From: Sulfuracidifex metallicus DSM 6482 = JCM 9184 | GTDB taxonomy: Archaea > Thermoproteota > Thermoprotei_A > Sulfolobales > Sulfolobaceae | Direction of reading: 5' to 3' | Length of the DNA stretch: 64,000 nucleotides | Assembly: GCA_032834875.1 (NCBI GenBank) | Contig: CP135238.1 | Coordinates: 1,184,011-1,248,010 of the forward strand | Part shown: piece by piece, positions 35,067-45,201 of the stretch | How positions within the stretch are numbered: position 1 is the first letter of the stretch | Layout of the letters: each line of letters starts with the position of its first letter | Notes under the pieces: model-generated | What the model saw: only the letters and a program-made list of their open reading frames with translations | What the model was told of the DNA's origin: nothing | Databases searched by the model: none | Position numbers and translations under genes: made by a program

Positions 35067-36473
35067 TTAAATTTTGTTGAATCCTAACCTTTCCTTAACT
35101 ACGTTCCGTATGTCGTAAATGAAAATGTTGTCATGAGGACAATCGTCTATACATTCACCCACTCCGATGCATTTGAAGGACTTGAACTCGCCTTTCTTAA
35201 TAAAGGAAGATCTCATATCAGTTAAGCCAACAGGACAAGCCTTTGCACAATCCACAGTCTTACATGTAAGGCAAGTACTTGGGTCCTTAACCTTGAGTTT
35301 AAACGGACCTAAATATCCGAACAATTGATTGAAAGACCCCCAAGTGCATATTCCGTGATTTACGCAGGCATAGTTTCCGAAGTATGGCATGAGCAAGAAC
35401 TGAACGTACCACAAGAAGTTGAAGTATAAAATAACGTAAAATACCGTAGGATCGTTACCTAAGATTGATACGTCAGTTACTCCTAGATAATTTAAGTAAG
35501 AGAGAATTGCTGCAGCCAAAAGTGAGCTCCAAGTAGCCCACATTATAGCCTTATACCATGTGGCTAACCTAGAAGTTAAGGTCTTCCTTCCTAAGGTGGA
35601 AGTTCTGTTATATCTCTTCATGCTGTCCATAAAGGGTCCCTGTAACATGTAAGGAGCAGTACAGGTTACCGAACATATCTGTCTAGATCCGAACATGTAA
35701 GATATAGCAGAGGTAACTGCGAAGGTTCCAAGTATTCCAACTAGTAAGGAAGGTTCTATTCCTCCATATGTACCTAAGCCGTTGAACCACATATAAGGTA
35801 TGTATTGAACGCTGGAGGAGATGGGTGAGAAGTCTGGTATATACGTGGAATACACAAAGTAAGCCAAGAGCATTAATCCCATCCTCACTCTATTACTTAA
35901 CTTTTTGATCTCTTTCATTTTATATAATACAACGGTTAGTAATCCTAGACCAAATACAACTGAGAAATTTGAAGAGCCAGTTATTCCTGCAACTATTGAT
36001 ATCAGATCAAAAGGAAATAGATAAACTGGAAATAAACCAAACGCCGGAGAAGGGGTGTTTCCCGTGAAGAAACCGAACAGATAAGACAACGAAAGGAACG
36101 AGGCGAAAGATGTTACAAGGAAAGTAAAGGCAACTCTTCTATCCCTTATGTAACTTTTTACTTGTGGAGCTTTTATCACAAAAGTGAGAGCTAAAGGAAG
36201 ATCCAATAAGGATAAATATCTCAGTGTAAGCAGCGATACTAACGCTATAAAGGATGACGCTAGTAAAGTCAGTTCTAGCTTAAGTTCCTCTCCAGTTCCT
36301 TTGTTCCTGTTTATATAGGCTGAGTTCATTAATAGACCAAGAGATATCCCTGCAATTAGAGCATAAATCCAGCCTAGAGACGTAGCTGTTAGAGAGCCCA
36401 TTGCGACTGCCGCCAATGAGAAATATCTTGAGAATAATGTGAATAAACTGGAATTAGCTCCCATTTCTATCAA
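35067..36473 (-). CDS. NapH/polyferredoxin-like membrane protein
   Basis: A 468-residue protein with about nine to ten membrane helices followed by a C-terminal cytosolic ferredoxin-like domain. The NapH-like signature is in the membrane part: [29 protein letters not shown], and later [20 protein letters not shown]. First cluster motif [16 protein letters not shown]; second motif [14 protein letters not shown], in which the usual second Cys (CIGC) is Val. The protein should pass electrons between a membrane quinol or protein partner and a soluble or external acceptor, as FoxG/NapH-like proteins are thought to do. No oxidase gene is adjacent. Confidence 0.75.
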   Translation of the reverse strand: MIEMGANSSLFTLFSRYFSLAAVAMGSLTATSLGWIYALIAGISLGLLMNSAYINRNKGTGEELKLELTLLASSFIALVSLLTLRYLSLLDLPLALTFVIKAPQVKSYIRDRRVAFTFLVTSFASFLSLSYLFGFFTGNTPSPAFGLFPVYLFPFDLISIVAGITGSSNFSVVFGLGLLTVVLYKMKEIKKLSNRVRMGLMLLAYFVYSTYIPDFSPISSSVQYIPYMWFNGLGTYGGIEPSLLVGILGTFAVTSAISYMFGSRQICSVTCTAPYMLQGPFMDSMKRYNRTSTLGRKTLTSRLATWYKAIMWATWSSLLAAAILSYLNYLGVTDVSILGNDPTVFYVILYFNFLWYVQFLLMPYFGNYACVNHGICTWGSFNQLFGYLGPFKLKVKDPSTCLTCKTVDCAKACPVGLTDMRSSFIKKGEFKSFKCIGVGECIDDCPHDNIFIYDIRNVVKERLGFNKI

Positions 36474-36877
36474 AGGGAATTAGAAGGGAGGACAAAAATA
36501 AGCATTTACCCAATAGTTTTAAATTATATGGCTCATTCTAATCTATAAATTATATCTTAAGTTTAATTATTCTATTCAATTATACGTAGGAGGAACCATC
36601 TTATGTTCCCTCCATAATTTAACCTTCTATGTGTACAAAGTCATAAGTGGACTTCAATGCTTTCTTGGAATTAGACTATGGTAATTTATTACATATAAGA
36701 GACGCAATTCCTAAATAACAGAGAAAAACCTTATCACTCATATTTTGTAGGCTAAGCGTACACAATGCTAAACCATTTTTCTATATGAAAGATATCTCAA
36801 GGCTCATGCAGAATTCACTTGATGAAAAAGTTATCTCACCTAAAACATTTATATTATCATGTAAAATAATCAACTTC

Positions 36878-37708
36878 ATGCCAAGGAGACAGAGCAAGAA
36901 GAAGTTTTACCTGACGGGGTTTCTGATTATAGCGATAGTAATAGGTGCTTACATTTATTCTGGTTACGCTTCAGAACAAGGAATGCTAGAGAAAATAGGA
37001 AAGCCTATTCCATCTTCCTATTATTCTGTGTTCAATTCAGTTTCTGGATATTACGGATTACCTAACACTTCGTACAGTTCGATATTCTATAGAATTAACG
37101 GAACTCAGTTCTTTCCTAATCAGACTTTTCCCCTGACCGTTCATCATAAACTCCTTATAGTCTACGTTGGGGCAGAGTGGTGTCCTTTCTGTGCAGCAGA
37201 AAGATGGGCTCTTGTAATAGCTCTTTCAAGGTTTGGCGAATTCTCTAATCTGCACTACATGATGTCGTCTCCAAATGACGTTTTTCCTAACACGCCAACT
37301 GTAACTTTCTATAACTCTACATATACCAGCAACTACATCTGCTTCCAGTATTATGAGTACCAGAATAGATCTCACGATGCCTTAATGTCAGTGCCTCAGA
37401 ACTACTCCTCTGTTTGGAAGGACTTTCATTCCTCAATTCCTTTCATAATTATAGGAGGAGAACTAGTACAGAACGGTAGTTCGGTAAATCCAGGATTAAT
37501 TAACGGACAGAGTTGGTCTTACGTAGTTTCACAATTACAAGGAAACACGCAGTTCAGACAGCAAGTAATAGATTCGGCTAACGAGATTACTGCTGCTGCA
37601 TGTTCAATGGATGGAGGACAGCCTTCGAGCGTATGTAATGAACCTACAATAAAGGACCTAAGCCAGCTGCTTCAGCTAGAGTATTTCGGAGATCAAGTGA
37701 TAGGGTGA
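36878..37708 (+). CDS. DUF929 thioredoxin-like membrane-anchored protein
   Basis: A 276-residue DUF929 protein of Sulfolobales. N-terminal anchor ([21 protein letters not shown]), then an external thioredoxin-like domain with the CxxC motif [18 protein letters not shown], and conserved [14 protein letters not shown]. It probably makes or reshuffles disulfides outside the membrane. I chose ATG 36878 over the upstream ATG 36785: a TATA-like TTTATATTA about 27 bp before fits a leaderless start and the added N-terminus would not be a signal sequence. Two more Cys ([14 protein letters not shown]) near the C-terminus may form a structural pair. Confidence 0.78.
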   Translation: MPRRQSKKKFYLTGFLIIAIVIGAYIYSGYASEQGMLEKIGKPIPSSYYSVFNSVSGYYGLPNTSYSSIFYRINGTQFFPNQTFPLTVHHKLLIVYVGAEWCPFCAAERWALVIALSRFGEFSNLHYMMSSPNDVFPNTPTVTFYNSTYTSNYICFQYYEYQNRSHDALMSVPQNYSSVWKDFHSSIPFIIIGGELVQNGSSVNPGLINGQSWSYVVSQLQGNTQFRQQVIDSANEITAAACSMDGGQPSSVCNEPTIKDLSQLLQLEYFGDQVIG

Positions 37709-37920
37709 AACTCTACTATAATGCATATAAAAAGAAAAATTATATAAATACAAAAATAAAAGGGAGAGCGCTTAAACTTTAGGTAAAAATCAAAAATTAT
37801 ATTTATGTTAAATAGGAAAAACGATATGTTAACCATAGGAGATCTATTTCCTGACAACTTTCTTGGTTCAGCATTTCAGTAGAGTAACTCTTTTTAAACA
37901 TATATTTCCTTTTTCAATAC

Positions 37921-38985
37921 ATGATAGATCTAACTTTAGATGGATTCGACCTGACTTCCTCCCCGCCCTGGAAGGGCGAGGGTTCCCCTCCAGAGGGTTC
38001 ATAGTTCCCACCATCGATTCGGGATTACATCTCTCATTTGGTGGGCAGTCGAGTGGCTCAGAGAACCACTCCCATTTGGACAGAGTGGGTAGGGGACTTT
38101 CATTGCTGAGCTCTAGTCCCTTGAAGGAAAAGGAAGATGATGGTTGCTCCTCTCACAGTCCCATTAAGCCCCCAATCGAGCTGGGGAGGAGCATCGTTAG
38201 CGTCACTAAAAGATTTTTGAAAAAAGAAATATTTAAACCTTTTATAAGGGGGCTATCCATCCCCGCCTTAAAAGGCGAGGCTTTCCGCCCCCTTAACCCC
38301 CTTCTCTGTAATTCATGACATTTACGGAAACCTTTCAGGAGTCAAAGTGTTCGTAGCGGGTAATCAGTGGTTCGTAATAGAAGACTTGATATCTAAGCTG
38401 GGCAAAGTTCTTGTTGAGACCCTTCCGCCAGGGGTAGTGATGAAGCAAGTTATGGGTGAACAAGTCAAGATAGGAAACTTAGTAATTGACGTTAAACCAG
38501 ACGTTGTTTCTCTTCCCCCTTCAATGATAAACCAAGTAAGTGATCTAGTGAAGAACAAAATAGACTACGTGGAAAACGAAGTGGTCCTAGCTACTAACGT
38601 TCAATTAAAGGATGTATGTGACCTTATGGGTTTAAAAATAGCACTTCCTAATCCTGAGAACGAGGGAATAGGCCAAATCTTTAGAGAAGTCTATGAGGAA
38701 ACATGTGGAGACTACGTCTCACTTAGGGAAAGAAGTTACGTTACCAAGGTACATCACAGGGAGACCCCTAAATTGATGAGAGAAGGCATGGTTGACGCTG
38801 GAGTAGTTTGGAAGACTGAGGCTATCAAGTGGGGATTTAGAAGTGTAGGAACAGGAAGAAAGGGAAAGTTGTCCTTTGCTTTAACTAAGTGGTCCGGAAA
38901 AGAGGCGGAGGAAGTAATGAATTTCTTGCTTTCCGAAGATTCCAAGAAAGTTTATGAGAGATATGGATTCAAGTGGATAGCTTGA
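37921..38985 (+). pseudogene. Substrate-binding-like protein interrupted by a MITE
   Basis: Removing the element at 37951-38307 joins ATG ATA GAT CTA ACT TTA GAT GGA TTC GAC in frame to GTA ATT CAT GAC ATT TAC, giving MIDLTLDGFDVIHDIYGN followed by LSGVKVFVAGNQWFVIEDLI. A TATA-like TTTTTAAACATATA stands about 25 bp before ATG 37921. The remaining reading (GTG 38347 onward, 212 residues) has the look of a periplasmic-binding fold (ENEVVLATNVQLKDVCDLMGLKIALPNPENEG; MVDAGVVWKTEAIKWGFRS) but no signal peptide or anchor, so it may be a cytosolic molybdate/tungstate-type or sensor domain. The element itself brings an in-frame stop, so only re-initiation could express the rest. Confidence 0.8.
37951..38307 (-). 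mobile_element. 357-bp IS200/IS605-type MITE, copy 1
   Basis: Non-autonomous element with no transposase. On the minus strand it begins AGAGAAGGGGGTTAAG next to target TTAC (GTAA at 38308-38311), has a left hairpin CTCGCCTT-TTAAGGCG, and ends with a right-end module GGGAACTATGAACCCTCTGG ... hairpin CCCTCGCCC-TTCC-AGGGCGGGG ... GAAGTCAG. This end resembles the guide-RNA (omega-RNA) region of tnpB elements. A second copy at 48298-48654 differs at a single base (38280 G / 48627 A). No target duplication, as usual for this family. Confidence 0.88.
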
Positions 38986-39022
38986 AAAGCTACTTTAACA
39001 ATGTAAAAGTACATGATGAGCC

Positions 39023-39364
39023 GTGTTTCACGTGAGTGGTGAAGAGAAAGACGCTCCTGATTTAAAGGTAGTGATTCAGATAGCGGAGAATCCAGAAAAG
39101 GGAATAAATTCCGTGTTGAATCTACTCAAGGAAATGAAATTCAAGGAGGTAGAAGTAGTTTTCCATCAAGAGGCCATAGAAGCAGTTTTGAATCCTTCCC
39201 TTGTATCTACGCTTTCTCCAGCTAGGGTTGTTGCTTGCAGAAATTCCTTAAAGGCTAAGGGGATAAATGAGGAGAAACTACCTCTTGGAACTATCGTAGT
39301 TAACGCTGGAGTTGCAGAGATAGTAAAGAGGCAGAGTGAGGGCTGGATATACCTTAGAGTTTAA
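39023..39364 (+). CDS. DsrE/F-like small protein
   Basis: A 113-residue DsrE-fold protein: KVVIQIAENPEKGINSVLNLLKEMKFKEVEVVFHQEAIEAVLNPSLVSTLSPARVVACRNSLKAKGINEEKLPLGTIVVNAGVAEIVKRQSEGWIYLRV. The single Cys in VVACRNSL is at the usual active-site place for sulfur-carrying members. Such proteins shuttle sulfane sulfur in oxidisers. It follows the MITE-interrupted gene by 37 bp. Starts GTG 39023 or GTG 39032. Confidence 0.8.
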   Translation: MFHVSGEEKDAPDLKVVIQIAENPEKGINSVLNLLKEMKFKEVEVVFHQEAIEAVLNPSLVSTLSPARVVACRNSLKAKGINEEKLPLGTIVVNAGVAEIVKRQSEGWIYLRV

Positions 39365-39587
39365 ACATCATTTTCATGGCTTCGTCCGTAGGATTTGGCA
39401 GGGAAAGGATTGACCACATTATTAGCTTTTCTATTATTATTATTATTTTGTTTATTTTCCCTTTTTACTTTCCTCTTCGTTCTTTCTGCAAGATTTTGTT
39501 TCTTAATTTCCTCCACTCCTCTTTGTCTTCTTAAAGCAAAACTCAGCCTCATCCAAGTGTGATGTATCGTTTCACGTTTTTTTTGCT

Positions 39588-41657
39588 CTACTTACTTTTT
39601 GTATCGTTTTTCTCTTTAGTATCGAACTTGAACTTTACCCTTCCTTCATCTAAGTAGATCTTTGCAGAGAACTTCTTGCCGTTCTTACTAATGAAACCTT
39701 TAGCCTCAACTTCTTTTCCTTGGAAAAGGAGAGAAGCTTGTCTTTCAGTTATCCTTTTACCTAAAATCGTCTTCCAGACCACCGATTTACATGAAGAGCA
39801 TTTCCAACCCTTATAGAATTCTCTCACATCTCCCCCGCATTTGCACTTTAAGGGAGCTTTGATTCCCTTAACTTTGATCTCCTTCTTTTCTATTCCTTCG
39901 GATTTCTCACTTTTATCCCCCAAATCCTCTAGTTTAGGCATGAGAGTCTTTAGTTCACTCCTCACAAACTCCTTTATCTTGCTCACGAACTCCTGATATC
40001 CCTTTTCCCCCGTATGTTGTAGGTAAATTCCCTCGAGAAGTTTCTCCCATTCACCCGTCATTTCAGGACTTGTAACCTTGCTATCCTTCAGCTTCTCTAT
40101 AAGCTCCCTACCCTTCTCGGTGGAGACTAGAAGCTTTCCTTTCCTTGTCAAGTATCCTCTGGAGAGCAGGGTCTCAAGTATGGAAGCTCTAGTTGCTGGG
40201 GTGCCCAATGAGAGCCTTTCCATCTCCTTTAGGATCGATGAGTCGGTGTAATGTGCAGGCGGTTTAGTGCTCCTCTTCTCCGAGGACACACCAGCGTTCT
40301 TTACCTCGTCCCCTTCCCTCAATTCAGGGAGTGGGTTTTCCTTTGCTTCATACAGTGACATCCATCCCAAGGAGATGTTTCTTTTCCCGTGGGACACGAA
40401 GCTTTCCCCGCCTAGGCAAGTTATGACCCTCGTAGTCTCATAGACGTAATCGTCCATGAACGTGCCAACGAACTTCCTGTAGATTAGGTAGTAAACCTTT
40501 TTCTCCAAGTCATTACCATTTTCGAACTTGTCCAATGGGATGATAGCATGATGATCCGTCAACTTGGAGGAGTCGAATACCCTTTTTCCTACCTTATAAA
40601 CTCTGGGTATAAGCTCTTCCTTACCAAGCTTCCTCAACACGGAAATTACAAGTCCTCTGTTGCTTTCCCCCATGTATCTTGCGTCTGTCCTAGGATAACT
40701 TATTACCTTATACTCTTCATAAAGTCTCTGTGCAATGTCCAAGGTTTTCTTTGCTGAAAGTCCGTACAAGGAGTTAGCTTCCCTCTGCAGGGAAGTAAGG
40801 GAGTGAAGCAGAGGGGGCTTTTCTCTTTTGGTTTCCTTAATTACTTCCTTAACCTTCCCATACTTGACTGTAGATAACCTCTTCACTATTTCCTCCGCCT
40901 CCTCTTTATTCAGTCTGGTAAATTCCGCCCCTTGGTCATCGATGAACTCTTTGTCCTTAAGTTTGGATTGCCTCAACAAATATCCAACGTATTCTTCCCT
41001 TCCCTTAGCGAACTTAGCAATTACAACGTAATAGTCTTGTGGTTTGAACTCATTGATTTCCCTGTCTCTCTTCACTATCATTGCCAAGGTGGGCGTCTGT
41101 ACCCTTCCCACGCTCCAGACCTCTTTGTTTTTGGCCTTTAAGGTAACCAACCTTGTTAGGTTTATTCCCACTATCCAATCGCTGTGTTGTCTCGCTAATG
41201 CACTAAAATAAAGATCGTCGAACTGGGAGGAAGGTTTAAGGGAAGAGAACTCCCTTCTCACAACGTCAGGAGTTAGTGCTTCAGAGGTCCATAAACGTAA
41301 GGTTTTCCCCTTATATCCTGCGTTTTCAAGGATTTCCCTAACTATAAGCTCTCCCTCCCTTCCAGCGTCGCCGCAGTTAACTACAACGTCGGTTCTCTCC
41401 AGGAGTTTTTTTATCAAAGAGAAATGGGATTTCTTGCCATCTATAACCTTGTACTTGAACCTCTCCGGGAATATTGGGAGATCCTCCAAGCTCCACTTTC
41501 TGGGAGCTATGGAGTCATCTATTTCAAGAAGGTGACCGTATGCCCACGTGACCACGTAATCCCCAGCCACAACGTAACCATCCTTCCTTTCAACCTTTCC
41601 TAAGCTCTTGGCTATATCCATAGCAACAGAAGGCTTTTCCGTGATCACTAATTTCAT
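39588..41657 (-). CDS. topB: DNA topoisomerase IA (TopB/Top3 type)
   Basis: A 689-residue type IA topoisomerase that relaxes negative supercoils or decatenates DNA. Toprim: MKLVITEKPSVAMDIAKSLG and NCGDAGREGELIVREIL; catalytic Tyr321 in ISYPRTDARYM; later HHAIIP and GTPATRASILETL; C-terminal zinc-ribbon KCKCGGDVREFYKGWKCSSC and a repeat FKGKEVEAKGFISKNGKKFSAKIYLDE-like tail. Length fits the Sulfolobales Top3. It is the last gene before a 200-bp AT-rich spacer; the 220-bp spacer 39365-39587 shows no gene. Confidence 0.93.
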   Translation of the reverse strand: MKLVITEKPSVAMDIAKSLGKVERKDGYVVAGDYVVTWAYGHLLEIDDSIAPRKWSLEDLPIFPERFKYKVIDGKKSHFSLIKKLLERTDVVVNCGDAGREGELIVREILENAGYKGKTLRLWTSEALTPDVVRREFSSLKPSSQFDDLYFSALARQHSDWIVGINLTRLVTLKAKNKEVWSVGRVQTPTLAMIVKRDREINEFKPQDYYVVIAKFAKGREEYVGYLLRQSKLKDKEFIDDQGAEFTRLNKEEAEEIVKRLSTVKYGKVKEVIKETKREKPPLLHSLTSLQREANSLYGLSAKKTLDIAQRLYEEYKVISYPRTDARYMGESNRGLVISVLRKLGKEELIPRVYKVGKRVFDSSKLTDHHAIIPLDKFENGNDLEKKVYYLIYRKFVGTFMDDYVYETTRVITCLGGESFVSHGKRNISLGWMSLYEAKENPLPELREGDEVKNAGVSSEKRSTKPPAHYTDSSILKEMERLSLGTPATRASILETLLSRGYLTRKGKLLVSTEKGRELIEKLKDSKVTSPEMTGEWEKLLEGIYLQHTGEKGYQEFVSKIKEFVRSELKTLMPKLEDLGDKSEKSEGIEKKEIKVKGIKAPLKCKCGGDVREFYKGWKCSSCKSVVWKTILGKRITERQASLLFQGKEVEAKGFISKNGKKFSAKIYLDEGRVKFKFDTKEKNDTKSK

Positions 41658-41880
41658 GTAGGTTAAAAACGTAGGCTAGCTTAAAGGGTTTTCAACAATT
41701 TCCCCTGTATCATTTACAAAAACTCAAGATCGTCAAAAAAGGTTAGAACATGTGGAATATAAATACGAAAGATATGAAAATGAGGTTTTTATCTCACTTC
41801 TCCTTTTTCTAAGACTTGTGGCAAAATACTTGTCTATGAAAAGCTAAAAACAAGTCTTCCTATAATTTCAATACGGTAAT

Positions 41881-43068
41881 TCACTTTGACTGTAAGATAG
41901 CCTCCTTTTTCACAACCTCATCAACGGGCTTACTATATCTTCCTAGTAGTCCCAAGAGCACCAAGACTATTGGTATTAGCACACCGAAGAGGTCCTTTAG
42001 ACCAATTAACTGAGCTATGGCACCTGCAGCTGAAGGCGTTATTACTCCAATCAGCATCATAGTGGCAAAGAAGACACTGTTGGCTGCATTCCTCTCGTTG
42101 GGATTAAATGTCCTGCTTATGGAAATTATTGACAGAGGATACGTTAAGCCATGAGGTATACCAAGGATAAGCAAAGCAATAGCAAACGTGTAAACGTTTA
42201 TCCCTCCGAGTATCATGAGTAATCCAATCACTGTAATGGATACTGCTGCTATAGCATGCTTCCTTACGCTTTCGGGTGGTCTAATTGACAAGTATATTCT
42301 AGATAAGAAAGATGTTGCGAAAAACAGCGTGAATAGCCCAGTCACGTCCGCAAAGGATACGTGAAATTGATCTACGGCATAAATTCCACCGAAGGCAAGT
42401 ATTACAGCGAAAGGAATGTTATATGCGAGAATATTAACTACCGCGGTCTTAAAGCCTGGGTTTCCCAACACGTCCACTTTCCTTTTGTTCTCTTCCTTCT
42501 TTTCCTCTGGGAACTTTATCAAGAATGAAAGTGCAGCAGCTAGAACACCAAAGGGAGCGAAGAACAGAAATACGTCAGGAATTGGGAACCTTGAAAGTAT
42601 TGCGGTCTCGATTGCTGGTCCTGCAACTAGGCTTCCACTGAGTGCTAAAGTATAGATGGATAGAACCCTTTCCCTTGCTTTCCTATCCTCCAGCAGTCCT
42701 GCAGAGGTTATTATGTTAGGCATTATTGAGCCTAGAGTTATTCCCGCTAATCCAGTTACTAACCACAATGAGATCGGATCAACGAATCGGAACATTGGTA
42801 ACACAATTGCATACCCTATCGACGAAGCTATGAAGAACTTCCTCCTGCTGGGCGAACTTAGTCTAGAATTAATCAATCCGCTGGTTATGAATGTTCCCAG
42901 TGAAAACAAAGCTGAAATTAATCCTACCTCTGTTTGGCTGAAGTGGAAATAGTAACGAGACAAAAGCGGTACTGTGGTCGATATCATGTTGTTAGAAGCT
43001 CTAATGGCGAAGGTCATGGTGACTATTACAACCAGAACTTCTATAAAGGAAATCTTTCTCGAGTCCAT
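41881..43068 (-). CDS. MFS transporter (paralogue of 43352-44530)
   Basis: A 395-residue, 12-helix MFS protein. Begins RKISFIEVLVVIVTMTFAIRASNNMISTTVPLLSRYYFHFSQTEVGLISALFSLGTF; PNIITSAGLLEDRKARERVLSIYTLALSGSLVAGPAIE and GIPHGLTYPLSIISISRTFNPNERNAANSVFF are shared with the divergent neighbour. The classic motif A is replaced by SGLINSRLSSPSRRKFF. Substrate unknown. Confidence 0.85.
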   Translation of the reverse strand: MDSRKISFIEVLVVIVTMTFAIRASNNMISTTVPLLSRYYFHFSQTEVGLISALFSLGTFITSGLINSRLSSPSRRKFFIASSIGYAIVLPMFRFVDPISLWLVTGLAGITLGSIMPNIITSAGLLEDRKARERVLSIYTLALSGSLVAGPAIETAILSRFPIPDVFLFFAPFGVLAAALSFLIKFPEEKKEENKRKVDVLGNPGFKTAVVNILAYNIPFAVILAFGGIYAVDQFHVSFADVTGLFTLFFATSFLSRIYLSIRPPESVRKHAIAAVSITVIGLLMILGGINVYTFAIALLILGIPHGLTYPLSIISISRTFNPNERNAANSVFFATMMLIGVITPSAAGAIAQLIGLKDLFGVLIPIVLVLLGLLGRYSKPVDEVVKKEAILQSK

Positions 43069-43351
43069 AGAATATAGGTATAGAAATGACCTATTAAAAC
43101 TTTATTTGATAAATGATTACGGAGTACGTGGACAAAGACGATGTGTCAACGTTTTTGTTTGCATGACACGAATCGTATATGTAATATATTAAGGATTTAT
43201 GTGTGTATATATATAAAAAAACTTACAATATATAATTATTTAGCAAAAAAGATAGGAGAAAATGAGGTAGCCTAAAAGTCAAAAATAAGGTTTAATTTTA
43301 CGACTACCTTTGAAGATAGAGATATATCTTTTAGTTGTACTTATTTATATC

Positions 43352-44530
43352 ATGAAAAAGTCGATTCCGCTGATCCCTGCAATTATCATCGTAGGAATTA
43401 CTTTCGCCTTACGAGCATCCAACAACATGGTTATAACAACCCTTCCTCTAATAGCAAGATATGACTTCCACTTTTCCAGTATACTTATTGGCTTGGTCTC
43501 TTCCCTAGCAGCAATATTCGCTTTCATGTCGAGCGGTTTCGTAAACTCTAGGTTAAACTCTAGGTTAAGGAAGAAGTTCTTCGTGGGCTTCGCAATTCTA
43601 TACGCGATAGTTTTCCCGTTATTCTATTTCTCGAATCCATACAACGTTTGGTTATTAGCCTCCTTTCTAGGCTTCGCCATGGGCCTAGTCATGCCAAATA
43701 TAATGACTTACGCAGGAATGGCAGAAGATCAGAGGACAAGGGAGAGGATGCTTTCCCTTTACACTCTAGCATTAAGCACTTCTCTAATACTGGGCCCTTT
43801 CATAGAGTCAGTAGTTCTGCTTAAGGTTAACTTGTTTCAGGCGTTCTTAGTATTTTCAATTTTCGCAGCTATAGTTGCAGCATTCTCCTTTACTGTAAAG
43901 TTCCCTCAGGATTCGAAATTCCAAAGAGTTAACGTAAATGTATGGAGAAGGACAGGATTCAAGCTTTCCATTGCGCTTAACTTAATGTACGCCATTCCCT
44001 TTGGAATGCTCACAACTTTCGGTGGAATTTTCGCAGTAGAGAGCTTTAAGGCATCGTATTCCCTCGCTACGGCTCTTTTCGGTCTCTTCTTTGCTACCTC
44101 CTTCCTAGGCAGACTTCTGTTGACAATAAACCCGCCTAAGAATATTTGGACTCCAATATGGATTTCAGGATCGTTGACTATAATAGGCCTGCTAATGGTT
44201 TTCTTATCTCCCAACTTAATGTTTTACATTATAGCTCTCTTCATACTCGGTATACCCCACGGTTTAACATATCCTGTTTCACTCATTTCATTGTCCAGAA
44301 GCTTTTCTATCGAGGAAAGAAACGTGGCTAACAGCTACTTCTCTGCCATTATGATGGGTCTTTCTTCCTTCATACCTGTTATAATATCATCTGTAGTGAA
44401 CTTTTTTGGAATAAGGGACTCGTTCGCATTGTTATTACCAGTCTCCGTGGCTTTCTTTGTTATAGTAGTTTGGATATACTTTAACGAACGATCCCAAGCC
44501 AAGGAAAGAAAGCAAGTCATAACTAGGTGA
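43352..44530 (+). CDS. MFS transporter (paralogue of 41881-43068)
   Basis: A 392-residue MFS protein from ATG 43352; a TTG at 43310 would extend it but a TATA-like GATATATCTT sits about 26 bp before ATG 43352, which fits a leaderless start. It shares RASNNM, HFS, PNIMTYAGMAEDQRTRERMLSLYTLALS and GIPHGLTYPVSLISLSRSFSIEERNVANSYF with the preceding minus-strand gene, so the pair is an old inverted duplication with a 283-bp AT-rich spacer between. Confidence 0.85.
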   Translation: MKKSIPLIPAIIIVGITFALRASNNMVITTLPLIARYDFHFSSILIGLVSSLAAIFAFMSSGFVNSRLNSRLRKKFFVGFAILYAIVFPLFYFSNPYNVWLLASFLGFAMGLVMPNIMTYAGMAEDQRTRERMLSLYTLALSTSLILGPFIESVVLLKVNLFQAFLVFSIFAAIVAAFSFTVKFPQDSKFQRVNVNVWRRTGFKLSIALNLMYAIPFGMLTTFGGIFAVESFKASYSLATALFGLFFATSFLGRLLLTINPPKNIWTPIWISGSLTIIGLLMVFLSPNLMFYIIALFILGIPHGLTYPVSLISLSRSFSIEERNVANSYFSAIMMGLSSFIPVIISSVVNFFGIRDSFALLLPVSVAFFVIVVWIYFNERSQAKERKQVITR

Positions 44531-44676
44531 AACCTTAAGGATGAGTTGGCAAATTTTTCACGTGCAAAGTTACTATACGTAAATTCACGTTTAGAGCGTC
44601 TTATTCATCACGTAAATGCCAGACATTTTCATGAACTCTTATACAAAAGTTATTTTCCACCAACATATTTTAAGTC

Positions 44677-45201
44677 ATGGAACTCTTAACCTTCCCATTA
44701 CGTGAAAGGTTCATCACCATCTCTTCCGCCCTGTATCCTGAAGGCATCTCAGAGATAAACAAGGTAGTTTTAGCAATAGTTCCCCATGACTACGAAAGCC
44801 TGACTCCAGTTGAGGACGTAATGTCAATTTGCAAATGCGAGAAATCCCTGGTTTTTATGACTGCTGCAAGGAAGTATAAGATGAAAGATTTAGGAGATTT
44901 CTACCTTTTTATGAGTGCTGGAATAGGGAGAAGCGGAGAACACGCAGGTAGAACCATAAACGTAGGAGTCTTCCTGCGGAGGAATGCGTCTATAAACGCC
45001 ATGGTTGACATGGTGAGAACAATTACAGAGGCTAAATGTTCTTTCCTAATGAAGATGGGAATAACTGGGACTGCAAGTGATGCAACAGCAGTCGGAATCT
45101 CGGGAGGAAAGAGGGAGGACTTTATGGGTCCCTCAACGGAAATAGGCAAAATGGTTTCCAGGGAAGTGATACGAACTCTTGCTGAACTTCTTGAAGGATA
45201 A
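44677..45201 (+). CDS. Adenosylcobinamide amidohydrolase (CbiZ-like)
   Basis: A 174-residue protein with CbiZ features: ISSALYPEGISEINKVVLAIVPHDYE, FLMKMGITGTASDATAVGISG (the GTxxDA block), and GPSTEIGKMVSREVIRTLAELL. CbiZ releases adenosylcobyric acid from adenosylcobinamide so that archaea can salvage it. No other cobalamin gene is in the window. Leaderless start likely (ATG 44677 close to ATATTTTAAG). Confidence 0.68.
   Translation: MELLTFPLRERFITISSALYPEGISEINKVVLAIVPHDYESLTPVEDVMSICKCEKSLVFMTAARKYKMKDLGDFYLFMSAGIGRSGEHAGRTINVGVFLRRNASINAMVDMVRTITEAKCSFLMKMGITGTASDATAVGISGGKREDFMGPSTEIGKMVSREVIRTLAELLEG

Noticed and set aside
37863-38318. A 151-residue plus-strand ORF running through MITE copy 1, almost identical to one at 48189-48689
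   Set aside because: The shared sequence is the MITE itself; both readings start and end in unrelated flanks and follow the GC-rich hairpins, so they are not genes.
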